From contig NZ_CAKAKO010000001.1 in the NCBI RefSeq assembly GCF_916700565.1, positions 620,001 to 684,000 of the forward strand: a stretch of DNA of 64,000 bases, in the 5' to 3' direction. The translations under genes and the position numbers were made by a program. Each line of letters starts with the position of its first letter. The stretch's first letter is position 1. Source of the stretch: Xenophilus sp. Marseille-Q4582 (GTDB lineage: Bacteria > Pseudomonadota > Gammaproteobacteria > Burkholderiales > Burkholderiaceae_C). The notes below the pieces were generated by a model. It was not told the DNA's origin. It saw only the letters and a list, made by a program, of their open reading frames with translations, and searched no databases. Positions 42,836 through 50,853 of the stretch are shown here, in pieces.

Positions 42836-43949
42836 TTGATTCGGCCCTTGTGCACTTGAATTTATCTGCACCGCCCCCAACTCGGATTCATGCAAGCAAC
42901 TGACATGAGATCGTTGAGCCACGAAGCGCGGCATGAGCGCCGGGTTCAGGTCATCCGGCTACGCAAGGCCGGCAACACCTACGACAAGATCGCCGCGCTC
43001 ACCGGCCTGAGTCGCACAGGCGTCTTCAACATCTGCAAACGCCATGAGGCGCTCGGTGCCAAGGCGCTGCACGACGCCATTGGCGGGCGCAAGCTCGGCG
43101 AAAACCGCTTGCTCGACCCCGCCCAGGAGGCCCTGGTGCGCAAGCTCATCGCCGACAAGACGCCCGATCAGCTCAAGATGCCCTACGCGCTGTGGACCCG
43201 CGCCGCTGTGGCCCAACTCATCGAACAGCGCTTTGGGCTGCGACTGCAAGTGCGCACCATGGGCAAGTACCTGGCGCGCTGGGGCTTCACGCCGCAAAAG
43301 CCGATGAAGAAGGCCTACGAGCAGTCACCGGCGGCGGTCAAGAAGTGGCTCGCCGAGGACTCCCCCGCCATTGCCGCGCGGGCCAAGGCCGAGGGAGCCG
43401 AAATTCACTGGGGCGACGAGAGTGGACTGCGCAGCGACGATGTACGCGGCCGTGGTTTTTCGCCCAAGGGCCAGACGCCGGTGGTGCGGGTCAACAACAA
43501 GCGCCACAACCTGTCGGTCATCTCCACCGTGACCAACAAAGGGCAGATGCGCTGGCGCATCTTTGACGGGGCGCTCAACACCACAATCCTGATCGACTTC
43601 CTGCGCCGGCTGATCAAGGGACAGACCAAGAAGGTGTTCCTGATCCTGGACAACCTGCGGGTGCATCATGCCAAACCGGTCAAGGCCTGGCTGGCCGAGC
43701 ATGCCGATGCCATCGAGGTGTTCTACCTACCGAGCTATAGCCCGGAGTTGAACCCGGATGAGATGGCCAATGCGGATATCAAGCAGGCGGTCACGAAGCT
43801 GGCACCGGCGCGAACGAAGCTGCAACTGGCCAAAGCCACAGCCAAGCACCTTCGCAGCGTGCAACGCCAGCCCGAGCGCATCCGCAAGTACTTCGAGCAC
43901 GCCACGGTACGCTATGCGGCTTGAGTCAAGTTCATTGAGGCCGGATCAA
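42836..43949 (+). mobile_element. IS630-family insertion sequence
   Basis: 1114 bp. Terminal inverted repeats start TTGATTCGGCC at 42836 and TTGATCCGGCC (complement) ending at 43949. Both ends are flanked by the TA dinucleotide (42834-42835 and 43950-43951), the duplicated target typical of IS630/Tc1-mariner elements. It contains one intact transposase gene. Confidence 0.93.
42890..43924 (+). CDS. IS630 family transposase
   Basis: 344 residues from ATG 42890 (an in-frame ATG at 42905 is possible). N-terminal helix-turn-helix (LRKAGNTYDKIAALTGLSRTG); DDE catalytic residues in IHWGDESGLRSDD, FLILDNLRVHHAKPV and FYLPSYSPELNPDEMANADIK. The gene appears intact, so the element may be mobile. Confidence 0.96.
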   Translation: MQATDMRSLSHEARHERRVQVIRLRKAGNTYDKIAALTGLSRTGVFNICKRHEALGAKALHDAIGGRKLGENRLLDPAQEALVRKLIADKTPDQLKMPYALWTRAAVAQLIEQRFGLRLQVRTMGKYLARWGFTPQKPMKKAYEQSPAAVKKWLAEDSPAIAARAKAEGAEIHWGDESGLRSDDVRGRGFSPKGQTPVVRVNNKRHNLSVISTVTNKGQMRWRIFDGALNTTILIDFLRRLIKGQTKKVFLILDNLRVHHAKPVKAWLAEHADAIEVFYLPSYSPELNPDEMANADIKQAVTKLAPARTKLQLAKATAKHLRSVQRQPERIRKYFEHATVRYAA

Positions 43950-43951
43950 TA

Positions 43952-44580
43952 GCTTTAATGCCGTAAAGAAGAATGTCGTCCATAGCGAACGCATCTGCCC
44001 GACCACTTTCAACCAGCAGCGCCGACTCTCCGTGATCTTTGGCTGCAATCAGGTTGACGTCAAGATTCTGGTCTCGCGCGGCCTTGCGGATCACCAGCAT
44101 GTTGGTGGTGCCGGTGGTGGAAACTACTTTGCGCCCCTTCAGATCCTGCAAGGACCTTACTGGCGAGTCAGCCTTCACAAGCAAGCGCGTGCCGGTATAG
44201 AAGTAGTTGATCGCGAACGCAACTTGCTTGTTCCGGTCGGCGTTGTTGGTGGTGGAGCCGCATTCGACATCCACCGAGCCGTTCTGGATGAGTGCGATGC
44301 GGTTCTGAGGCGTGACCGCCTGCGTCTTCACGATCAGATCCGAACGGCCAGTCAGCCTCTTCACTTCATCTGCAATGCGGTTGCAGATCTCGAAGCCAAA
44401 GCCGGTGGGCTGGCCGTTGGTGCCCAAGTAGGAGAAAGGAATCGAGGCTTCCCGATACCCAATGGTGAAGACACCCGATGACTTCGCTTTCTCGATGGTC
44501 GACGGAGACGATTGGGCCTCAGCAAAGGTCGTGATCGAGAGCGCAACGATGGAGGCGGCGATTGCAGCAGTTGTCTTCAT
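43952..44580 (-). pseudogene. Amino-acid ABC transporter substrate-binding protein, 5' part (split by IS630)
   Basis: ATG 44580 opens a signal peptide (MKTTAAIAASIVALSITTFAEA) and about 190 residues of a PBP2 domain: GVFTIGYREASIPFSYLG, GFGFEICNRIADEV, GSVDVECGSTTNN, ADAFAMDDILLYG. After GIKA the frame enters the IS630 end and stops at 43912 within the element. A truncated secreted lobe might be made but could not bind substrate. The intact gene would belong to the glutamate/aspartate (GltI-like) group, fitting the racemase next door. Confidence 0.94.
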
Positions 44581-44632
44581 GAGGTTCTCCGAGCTTGTTG
44601 AGAGGCTCGAATGCTAGGAGGCCTGCGTAGAA

Positions 44633-44932
44633 GTGGTGATCGGCTTTTCGCCGCTTTTCATAGGGCCGTCCTATGAAAGTGCGCAGCGCATCTCAGTGCT
44701 TCTCAGCCATGGCGGGTCGGGCAACGATGGCCAGATGGACCTCATCGCGGCGCTGCAGTGGGAGAAGTCCGGCATCGCGGCTTTCGGCGGGGACCCCGGC
44801 AATGTGACGATCTTCGGCCAGTCGGGCGGTGGCGGGAAGGTCTATTCGCTGATGAATTCGCCGCAGGCGAAGGGCCTGTTCCACAAGGCCATCGGGTGCC
44901 CGACGGCCGTTCCCGCACGTAGTGCTAAGTAG
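44633..44932 (+). pseudogene. Carboxylesterase type B fragment
   Basis: Only the nucleophile-elbow region is recognisable: [34 protein letters not shown] with the Gly-x-Ser-x-Gly, then [14 protein letters not shown]. Typical family proteins are about 500 residues; the sequence before about 44710 and after about 44905 is unrelated, so this is a remnant. Confidence 0.75.
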
Positions 44933-44944
44933 TAGCATGCGCGC

Positions 44945-45250
44945 ATGTCCACCCATTCTCCCGGGTCTGTTCCTACAGCCCTGCTGAGATCGTGGCAGGA
45001 AGGTTCGGCTCCTGCCATGAAACGTTCGCGTGTTCAGATTCCCCATGTCATTCCGCCGGAATGGCAGATCAGCTTCACGCTGTCGCATGACGGCGCTCCC
45101 CATTACGCGACGATCACCCGGGCAGGTTCCTTGATGTGCCGGCTGAGCATCGCCGGCCAGGGTGTGGATCCGGAACAGGCCCGGCAGGAACTGAGGGCAA
45201 GGGCCGAGGTCTGGATCAAGATTTACCTCTTGCGACCGCAGAGCGTGTAG
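44945..45250 (+). CDS. Small hypothetical protein, paralogue of the next gene (HicB-like fold suggested)
   Basis: 101 residues from ATG 44945, or 77 from ATG 45017. The C-terminal half aligns with the following gene: PPEW near the start, MCRLSIAGQG, then a helix EQARQELRARAEVWI. The pattern of a short beta-hairpin strand ending in Gly followed by a long amphipathic helix resembles HicB-type antitoxin cores. No HicA toxin is adjacent and the similarity is by eye only. Confidence 0.55.
   Translation: MSTHSPGSVPTALLRSWQEGSAPAMKRSRVQIPHVIPPEWQISFTLSHDGAPHYATITRAGSLMCRLSIAGQGVDPEQARQELRARAEVWIKIYLLRPQSV
45001..45017 (+). other. Degenerate copy of the tRNA-Arg T-arm (possible att remnant)
   Basis: AGGTTCGGCTCCTGCCA matches 15 of 17 bases of the tRNA-Arg(CCT) T-arm AGGTTCGATTCCTGCCA (40603-40619), in the same orientation, 4.4 kb downstream and close to the end of the less GC-rich, acquired-looking segment. 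Confidence 0.35.
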
Positions 45251-45270
45251 GCTTGCGCCAGGAGGCTTGA

Positions 45271-45528
45271 ATGAAGCTCGACAGACCTGATGCGCCGCAC
45301 ACCCAACCGCTTGCGCCGGCAGAGTGGGAGATGGATCTGATCTGCGAGGGCAATCAGTACGTCGCAGAGGTCAAGCGCAAGCTGCAGCCGATGTGCCGGC
45401 TCTCGATTGCCGCCCAGGGGCAATCCGAAAGCGAGGCGCGTACCGTGCTGGCCGACAAGGCGCGGGCGTGGATCGCCGAGTACCTGAGCCGCGACCCGAC
45501 GGGCTCGACGGAATTCGGAAGCCTCTAG
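45271..45528 (+). CDS. Small hypothetical protein, paralogue of the preceding gene (HicB-like fold suggested)
   Basis: 85 residues from ATG 45271 with a perfect AGGAGG upstream. It shares PAEW, MCRLSIAAQG and the helix SEARTVLADKARAWIAEYL with the preceding gene, 20 bases away, so the two arose by tandem duplication. The function is unknown; the HicB resemblance is structural guesswork from pattern. Confidence 0.65.
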   Translation: MKLDRPDAPHTQPLAPAEWEMDLICEGNQYVAEVKRKLQPMCRLSIAAQGQSESEARTVLADKARAWIAEYLSRDPTGSTEFGSL

Positions 45529-45639
45529 AAGCGAGGGCCGCCCGAGCCGCAGGCCTCGTGGATCACCGGCGCGTCTGCCGCAAGTGCCGGTATCGCCGGG
45601 CCCCGCGCGGGCAGGGCATACGCCAGCCGGCGTTGCGCA

Positions 45640-45837
45640 CTACGCGAACTCCGCCCGGATTTTCTGCAGCGCCGCGAGCAGGCGATCGTCCCGCGGATCC
45701 AGGCCGAGTTCCACCCGCACCTGGACTTCGGCGATCAGCCCACTGAGCTGCGCGAGGGCCTGGGCTGGCCGGGGATGGCTGGCCATGACGGCGGCCAAGG
45801 CCATGCGCAGGGCCTCGGCCTCCTCGGGATCGGTCAT
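45640..45837 (-). CDS. Small helical hypothetical protein
   Basis: 65 residues from ATG 45837, preceded by GGGGAGG at good spacing. It is acidic at the start (MTDPEEAEALRMALAAVMAS) and almost entirely helical, ending DDRLLAALQKIRAEFA. No family is recognised. Confidence 0.6.
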   Translation of the reverse strand: MTDPEEAEALRMALAAVMASHPRPAQALAQLSGLIAEVQVRVELGLDPRDDRLLAALQKIRAEFA

Positions 45838-46215
45838 CGGTACCCTCCCCGGGCGGCTGGCCTGCCACGGACTGCCGCAAGCCCGGCCGTCGCGCTGCGG
45901 CGACGCGCATGAGCGGATGGCCCCGGCGCCCCTTGCGGCAGGTGCCGTCCCGCGTTGGATCGGTAGAGCAAAGGCATGGCAGGGGGCGAGAGGCTGGCTG
46001 GCACGGCAGGCGGCAAGCGGCATACCCGTGATCCGGCCCCTGCCTTGCCGGCAGCAGGCGCGGATGCGCGCACCTGCAAGCCCTGGTGCCATCGGCCTAC
46101 CGGACGTGGCCCGGACGGCCCGGCATGCTTGCGTGCTCGAAGCTGCGGGCCGGCCGCAGCGTCCGCGCCGCCTGCGGGCCATGGAGCCGGGCAGAGCCGC
46201 CAAAGGACGCCACCG
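45838..46215. other. Intergenic stretch without recognised gene
   Basis: 378 bases between divergent small genes. Open frames cross it, but none has a start with a ribosome site or a recognisable protein pattern. It presumably carries promoters for both neighbours; none stands out. Confidence 0.5.
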
Positions 46216-47310
46216 ATGACATCGACTTTCCGCACCGCTGCGCAGCCCCTGTGGCGCGCCGTCGCCCGCCGCCTGTGGGGCGGCGAGGCCGCGGACGCGA
46301 CCGTCGGCGCCTGCACCCTGTCCCGCCTGGCCTGGACGCCGGACGCCTCCGGGCACGCGGTGCTGCGCATGGCCGAGCTGGAACTGCACGATGTCCGATT
46401 GCGCGGTCCCGGCTTCGTCCTGCGGGCAGAGCTGATCCGCATCGAAGGCCTGCAGGTGCGGCCTTTCGCCATGCAGGCCGCGCACGCCGGCGCCTGGCTG
46501 CAGGCCGACCGTGTGGTGCTGACCCAGGCGTGCGCGCAGGCGGAGCTGGCGCCGCCAGCGGTGTCCGCGCCCCTACCGCCGGCGCGCGGCGACTGGCAGC
46601 TCGAACCCCTGGGCGCCGCCACGGGCGAGCTGACGGGCCGCATCACGGATGCGCACCTGTTCTTCGACGCCACGGTGCGCGTCGGGCTGCGCGACGGCCG
46701 GATCGACTTCAATGACGCCACGGTGGCCCATGTGGGGCCCGACTCGCGCATGGGCGTGGCGCGCATGGGGCTGTACGTGGACGCACCCCACGGCCGCAGC
46801 TATCTCTATCAGTTCGCCTCGCCGCCGCTCGCGGGGGTCGACTACGAGCGCCGCGGCGCGCTGCTCAATTCCTGGGTCTCCGACCGCGGCCGCATCTGGC
46901 TGCAGCCGCTGGCCGAGGCCCTGCTGCGCCAGTCGCTGGGGGGCCTGGCGCAGGGCCTGACGGAACAGGCCCGCCTGCTGCTGCAGCGCACGAGCCTGCG
47001 CGGCCACCTGCAACTGGGCGAGGGGTGGGTGAAGCTGCCCGGCCTGTCGCTGCGCCTGAGCGGCCGCGCCGACGGCGCGAACAGCTTGCGCCTGCAGGCC
47101 CAGGAGGTGGGCGAAGGCGCGTCGGTGCACTTCGGCCGGCTGCAGGCCCAGGACCTTTGCGCCACGGCCGCTGGGCAGTCCGTGCACCTCGACCGGCTCC
47201 AGGCGAGGGGGCAGCTGGCGCTGCGCCTGCCTGCGATGCCCGGGCAGCTCGAACTCAGGCTGGAAGCCTGCGAACTCACGCAACTGCGCCTGAACGGCGC
47301 GCCGGCCTGA
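46216..47310 (+). CDS. Hypothetical protein, beta-rich repetitive pattern
   Basis: 364 residues from ATG 46216. The sequence alternates hydrophobic and polar residues in long strands (VLRMAELELHDVRLRGPGF, LRIEGLQVRPF, HLDRLQARGQLALRL), reminiscent of AsmA/DUF748-like layered beta proteins, but I recognise no family. No signal peptide is evident. It converges on the alpha/beta hydrolase gene, and an inverted repeat spans both stop codons. Confidence 0.65.
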   Translation: MTSTFRTAAQPLWRAVARRLWGGEAADATVGACTLSRLAWTPDASGHAVLRMAELELHDVRLRGPGFVLRAELIRIEGLQVRPFAMQAAHAGAWLQADRVVLTQACAQAELAPPAVSAPLPPARGDWQLEPLGAATGELTGRITDAHLFFDATVRVGLRDGRIDFNDATVAHVGPDSRMGVARMGLYVDAPHGRSYLYQFASPPLAGVDYERRGALLNSWVSDRGRIWLQPLAEALLRQSLGGLAQGLTEQARLLLQRTSLRGHLQLGEGWVKLPGLSLRLSGRADGANSLRLQAQEVGEGASVHFGRLQAQDLCATAAGQSVHLDRLQARGQLALRLPAMPGQLELRLEACELTQLRLNGAPA

Positions 47311-47338
47311 GGCGTGCCGCGGCTTCGGTCTCAGCCGG
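47302..47338. terminator. Inverted repeat spanning two convergent stop codons
   Basis: CCGGCCTGAG (47302-47311) pairs with CTCAGCCGG (47330-47338) with one bulged C; the arms hold the TGA of the upstream gene and the TCA of the hydrolase gene. Confidence 0.5.
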
Positions 47339-48227
47339 GCGGGGTGTCCGTGGCGGGCGCGGGCGAGGGCGCATGCCCTTGCGCCAGGAAGTCGCAGATC
47401 AGGCCCGACACCTTCACCGGCTGTTCGTGGTGCAGCCAGTGCGTGGCATCGGCCAGGCGCACCAGTTCTGCGTTGTCGCAGCGCTGCAGGGCGGCATCGG
47501 CCAGGCCCGGTTCGAGCGCGGTGTCGCGATCGCCCCAGATCACGAGCGTGGGCGCCTGCACGCGGCCGGGATGGGGCCGCGCGAGCACCAGCGCCCGGTA
47601 CACGCTGAGCATCGCGGTCAGCGCGCCGGGCTGCGCCCAGGCGGCCCGGTAGGCGGCCAGCAGATCGGCGCCGAAGGTCTTCGGGCGGCTCGTGTGCGTC
47701 AGCGCACGGGTCGGCAAGGCGAAATCGCCCGCGCTCAGCACGGCCTCCGGCAGCAGCGGCAGCTGGAAGAAGCCGACATACCCGCTGCGCAGCCACTGGA
47801 ACGGGTGGGTCCACAGATAGGCCCCCATCGCCGCGGGATGCGGTGCGTTGAGGATGACCAGCCGCTCCACCTTGCCGGGCCGGGCCGACGCAAGCTGCCA
47901 GGCCACGATGCCGCCCCAGTCATGCCCGACCAGCGAGAAGCGGCTGGCGCCCAGCCTTTCCGCCACCTCCTCGACATCGGCGGCCAGCCGGTCCAGCGCA
48001 TAGGCCCGCAGTCCGCGCGGCCGCTCGGAGCTGCCGCAGCCGCGCTGGTCGACGGCGGCCACGCGCCAGCCGCAGGCGACCAGGGGCGCGATGTGGCGCT
48101 CCCAGGCCTGCCAGGTTTCGGGAAAGCCATGGAGCAGCAGCACCAGCGGTGCCTGCGCATCGCCGGCCAGCGCGACATGCAGCGTCAGCGTCTGCAGGCG
48201 CAGCATCCGGTGTTCGATCGGCGGCAT
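47331..48227 (-). CDS. Alpha/beta hydrolase, epoxide-hydrolase-like
   Basis: 298 residues from ATG 48227 (ATG 48206 possible). Oxyanion region LLLHGFPETWQAWERH, nucleophile elbow LVGHDWGG with Asp as nucleophile, acid in VIWGDRDTAL and the catalytic His in DATHWLHHEQP. The HGxP and GHDWG pattern is that of soluble epoxide hydrolases and haloacetate dehalogenases; substrate unknown. Confidence 0.9.
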   Translation of the reverse strand: MPPIEHRMLRLQTLTLHVALAGDAQAPLVLLLHGFPETWQAWERHIAPLVACGWRVAAVDQRGCGSSERPRGLRAYALDRLAADVEEVAERLGASRFSLVGHDWGGIVAWQLASARPGKVERLVILNAPHPAAMGAYLWTHPFQWLRSGYVGFFQLPLLPEAVLSAGDFALPTRALTHTSRPKTFGADLLAAYRAAWAQPGALTAMLSVYRALVLARPHPGRVQAPTLVIWGDRDTALEPGLADAALQRCDNAELVRLADATHWLHHEQPVKVSGLICDFLAQGHAPSPAPATDTPPG

Positions 48228-48300
48228 GGCGGGGTCTCCGGGCACATGTGAGACGGGAAGGCGCGCGCGGGTGCGCGCAGGCCGCATCCCCGGGTCGCGC

Positions 48301-48588
48301 TCAGCGCTGCCCGCGGCTGTCGATGCCGTGGCCGTCCGGGGCGTCGGGGTCGCTGGGCCGGTTGGTCGGTGCCAGTTGTTCCGCGGGCGGGGCGACGCGG
48401 CCGCTGTCGCCCCCGCGCGCCTCGGTCGTGCCTGCGCTGCGCCGCGCCTTGGCGCGGCCGCTGTAGATTTCCTCATCGTCGAAATCCAGCGCTGGCCTTC
48501 CCTCGCCGCCGCCGCTGACCACCTGCCCGCCGGGCAGCATGGCATCGTCGTGAAGAGGGGTGGCGTCGGATCGTTTCGGATCGGGCAT
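48301..48588 (-). CDS. Small hydrophilic, low-complexity hypothetical protein
   Basis: 95 residues from ATG 48588, preceded by CAGGAGCTCGCC, a convincing ribosome site. The chain is rich in Asp, Gly, Pro and Arg (PALDFDDEEIYSGRAKARRSAG) and looks disordered. No family is recognised. Confidence 0.55.
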   Translation of the reverse strand: MPDPKRSDATPLHDDAMLPGGQVVSGGGEGRPALDFDDEEIYSGRAKARRSAGTTEARGGDSGRVAPPAEQLAPTNRPSDPDAPDGHGIDSRGQR

Positions 48589-48899
48589 GGCGAGCTCCTG
48601 GCGCAGCGGAAAGCCCCAGTGTTCCGCCTTCGCGGGTGAAAGGCGTCATCCAATGCCGATGCGCGAAGTGGGAGAGGCCGCGCGCCAGGCCGGCCACGGC
48701 GGTCCTGGGACGCGGCGCCTTGGGCGGCGGAAAGGCGGGGCCGGATGCCGGAGCCGGCGGCAAGGTCCGGTTCTCAGGCAAGGAAGGACTGCCGCCACCC
48801 CGCGGGCGCTTTCCATTCGGCAAGAAGAAGAATGACGCCTCGGTCGGACGTCCTGCTTCCGGGCATGCCGCAGGCCGAGCATGCCAGGTCGGGCAGCAG
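48589..48899. other. Intergenic stretch without recognised gene
   Basis: 311 bases between two minus-strand small genes. Several open frames cross it without a ribosome site or recognisable pattern. Nothing else is seen. Confidence 0.5.
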
Positions 48900-49184
48900 T
48901 CAGGACAGGCGCACTTCGAAATACGCCGCGCCCAGCTCGGGCAGCTTCTCGAGGCCGGCCGCGCTCGCGGCTTCGTAGGCGGCCGACCAGTCGCTGGCCA
49001 GCCGCAGCATGTCGGGGCTCACGCGTTCGGTGGGCGAGGCGGCCACCTTCTGGTAGGCCCGCACGGCATCCTCGAGCCGGTCGCCCAGCCGCCGGTCCAG
49101 CTCGCGCCGGAAGCGGTGGATCGCCTGCACGATGGCGTCGACGTGGCCGTGGGGATAGTCCTGGAGGGTGACGGTGAGAGCCAT
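48900..49184 (-). CDS. Small hypothetical protein
   Basis: 94 residues from ATG 49184. It starts with MALTVTLQDYPHGHVDAIVQAIHRFRRELDRRLG (read in parts) and is predicted helical throughout. No recognised domain; codon pattern is typical of the surrounding genes. Confidence 0.6.
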   Translation of the reverse strand: MALTVTLQDYPHGHVDAIVQAIHRFRRELDRRLGDRLEDAVRAYQKVAASPTERVSPDMLRLASDWSAAYEAASAAGLEKLPELGAAYFEVRLS

Positions 49185-49265
49185 GGTGTGCGGTGCGCGC
49201 GCAGGGGCTGGCTCAGCCGGCGCGGTCGATCCGGCGGACCGGGTTCAAGGACGGCGGCCAGCAGG

Positions 49266-49412
49266 TCATGGGGCGACCCCGGGCGCGGGGAAATCGGTGG
49301 GCGCAGGGGCCTGCACGGGCTGCGGCGGGCTTTCGGGCGGGCTGTGATGCGGCAGGTCCTGCGCCGGCATGTCGGGCTCCGGGTTGGGCTGCTCGCCGGG
49401 CAAGGTGGCCAT
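49266..49412 (-). CDS. Short proline-rich hypothetical protein
   Basis: 48 residues from ATG 49412 behind a strong GAAGGAGATC. Nearly one third is proline (EPDMPAQDLPHHSPPESPP). Similar short Pro-rich proteins are scattered in Comamonadaceae; function unknown. Confidence 0.55.
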   Translation of the reverse strand: MATLPGEQPNPEPDMPAQDLPHHSPPESPPQPVQAPAPTDFPAPGVAP

Positions 49413-49577
49413 GGGGATCTCCTTCGCTTGACGGTAGGCCATCGGGCCCGCGGCAGCCGTAGGCGTCTTCTGTCGCCGCCTGTAGGCCCCGGCTTGGGCG
49501 GTTGCGGGCCCCGCAGCGCCGCGGGCGCCGCTGCCGTCCGACGGCGCGAGCCCCGTCCGGCAGGCTAGGGTGGCGCC

Positions 49578-49712
49578 ATGACCGACCCCACCAAGACCTC
49601 CAAGCCCGTGCCCGTGTCCTCCAGCCGTAACGGCTTCCTGAACGCGCGCACGACCACCCTCCTGGCCGTGATCGTCGCCGTTGTGCTGATCGCGATCTTC
49701 GTGCCCTGGTAA
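49578..49712 (+). CDS. Small single-pass membrane protein
   Basis: 44 residues from ATG 49578: a polar Lys/Ser/Pro N-terminus, then one strong transmembrane helix (TTTLLAVIVAVVLIAIFVPW) ending at the stop. The ribosome site is weak, so translation is likely but not certain. Confidence 0.5.
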   Translation: MTDPTKTSKPVPVSSSRNGFLNARTTTLLAVIVAVVLIAIFVPW

Positions 49713-49756
49713 TCGCTTGCGCCGCCGTGCGCGGGGCCGGCGGCCTGGCCGCCGCG

Positions 49757-50596
49757 CTAGATCTGGTTGCGCATCGCCTGCGCCGCTTCGCGCAGCACGG
49801 GCAGCACGCGCGCCACCGCGTCCTTGCTGAGCTCCTGGCCCATCGGCATGGTGATGTTCAGCGCGCCGACCAGGGCGCCGTGCCGGTCGCGCAGCGGCAC
49901 CGCGATGCCGCGCGAGTTCAGGTCCAGCTGCTGTTCCGACAGCGCCCAGCCCTGTGCGCGGATGCGCGCGAATTCCTGCTTCAGCGTGTTCTTGTCGGCG
50001 ATGGTGAAGGAGGTGAAGACCTTGAGTTCGTGCGTGGCCAGCCAGTGCGCGACCGCGTCGTCGTCGCGCAGCGCCAGCATCAGCATGCCCGAAGCCGTGA
50101 CCTGTGCCGGCACGCGCGCGCCCAGCACGTAGCCCGTGTTCATGCTGCGGTTGGGGCCGTTGCGCGCGATGTAGACCACGTCGTCTCCGTCGAGCACGCT
50201 GAGGTAGGCCGTCTCGTGCGTGCCCGCCGTCACGCGCTGCAGGAAGGGCTGCACGATGCGCGGCAGCCGCGCCGATTCGAGGTACGACTGCCCGAGGCGC
50301 AGCACCCGCGGCGTCAGCCAGAACAGCTTGCCGTCGCTGGCCACGTAGCCCATGTGCTGCAGGGTGAGCAGGTAGCGGCGTGCGGCGGTGCGCGTCATGC
50401 CGGTGCGCTGGCCGGCTTCGCTGGCCGTCATGCGCGGGTGCGCGTCGTCGAAGGACTCGATGATGCTCAGGCCGCGCTCCAGCCCGGCGATCCAGTCGCG
50501 CCGGTCCAGGCCGGCGGGCACGCTGCCCTGCGCGGCGGCCCCCGGGGCCGGGCCGGCCCGGTCCGGCAGGGGGTCGGAGGAAGAGGGAAGGTCCAT
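49757..50596 (-). CDS. IclR family transcriptional regulator (PcaR/PobR-like)
   Basis: 279 residues from ATG 50596. The winged helix is at about 38-90 (LERGLSIIESFDDAHPRMTASEAGQRTGMTRTAARRYLLTL, read in parts), followed by the IclR effector domain (HETAYLSVLDGDDVVYIARN, SMNTGYVLGARVPAQVTASG, RGIAVPLRDRHGALVGALNI). The RSMN motif and spacing are those of the PcaR/PcaU/PobR aromatic-acid subgroup. It is divergent from a shikimate dehydrogenase gene; PcaR-like boxes lie there and upstream of quiC. Confidence 0.92.
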   Translation of the reverse strand: MDLPSSSDPLPDRAGPAPGAAAQGSVPAGLDRRDWIAGLERGLSIIESFDDAHPRMTASEAGQRTGMTRTAARRYLLTLQHMGYVASDGKLFWLTPRVLRLGQSYLESARLPRIVQPFLQRVTAGTHETAYLSVLDGDDVVYIARNGPNRSMNTGYVLGARVPAQVTASGMLMLALRDDDAVAHWLATHELKVFTSFTIADKNTLKQEFARIRAQGWALSEQQLDLNSRGIAVPLRDRHGALVGALNITMPMGQELSKDAVARVLPVLREAAQAMRNQI

Positions 50597-50660
50597 GGGG
50601 GGGCAGAGAGAGCGGCGGCCGCGCGGCGCCGGCCGGTGCAGAGAGAGGGTGTTGCGACGC

Positions 50661-50675
50661 GTTCGCTGATCGACC
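50661..50675. promoter_or_regulatory. Weak PcaR/IclR-type operator in the divergent promoter region
   Basis: GTTCGCTGATCGACC shares the GTTCG-TGATCG core with the clearer box at 53227-53241 and lies between the iclR and shikimate dehydrogenase genes. GTTCATCGCGCAC at 50686 is a possible second half. Assignment is by resemblance. Confidence 0.35.
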
Positions 50676-50853
50676 GATCATGCCCGTTCATCGCGCACGG
50701 CGGCAAGCCCGGCCGGCTGGCACGGCGGCGCGGCGGCGCGGCGGGCGCGCTTTCGGTGCGATCATCGGCGGCATCCACCCCTCGGCCGCATCCTGCGGGC
50801 GGCGCCCCGCGCGCCCGCGCCGACCCGGCCCACGCAGACTTCCAAGGCTTCCC

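Noticed and set aside
44633-44710. Functional N-terminus for the esterase frame
   Set aside because: The sequence before the nucleophile-elbow region has no similarity to carboxylesterases, so the frame is a remnant and not a short active enzyme.
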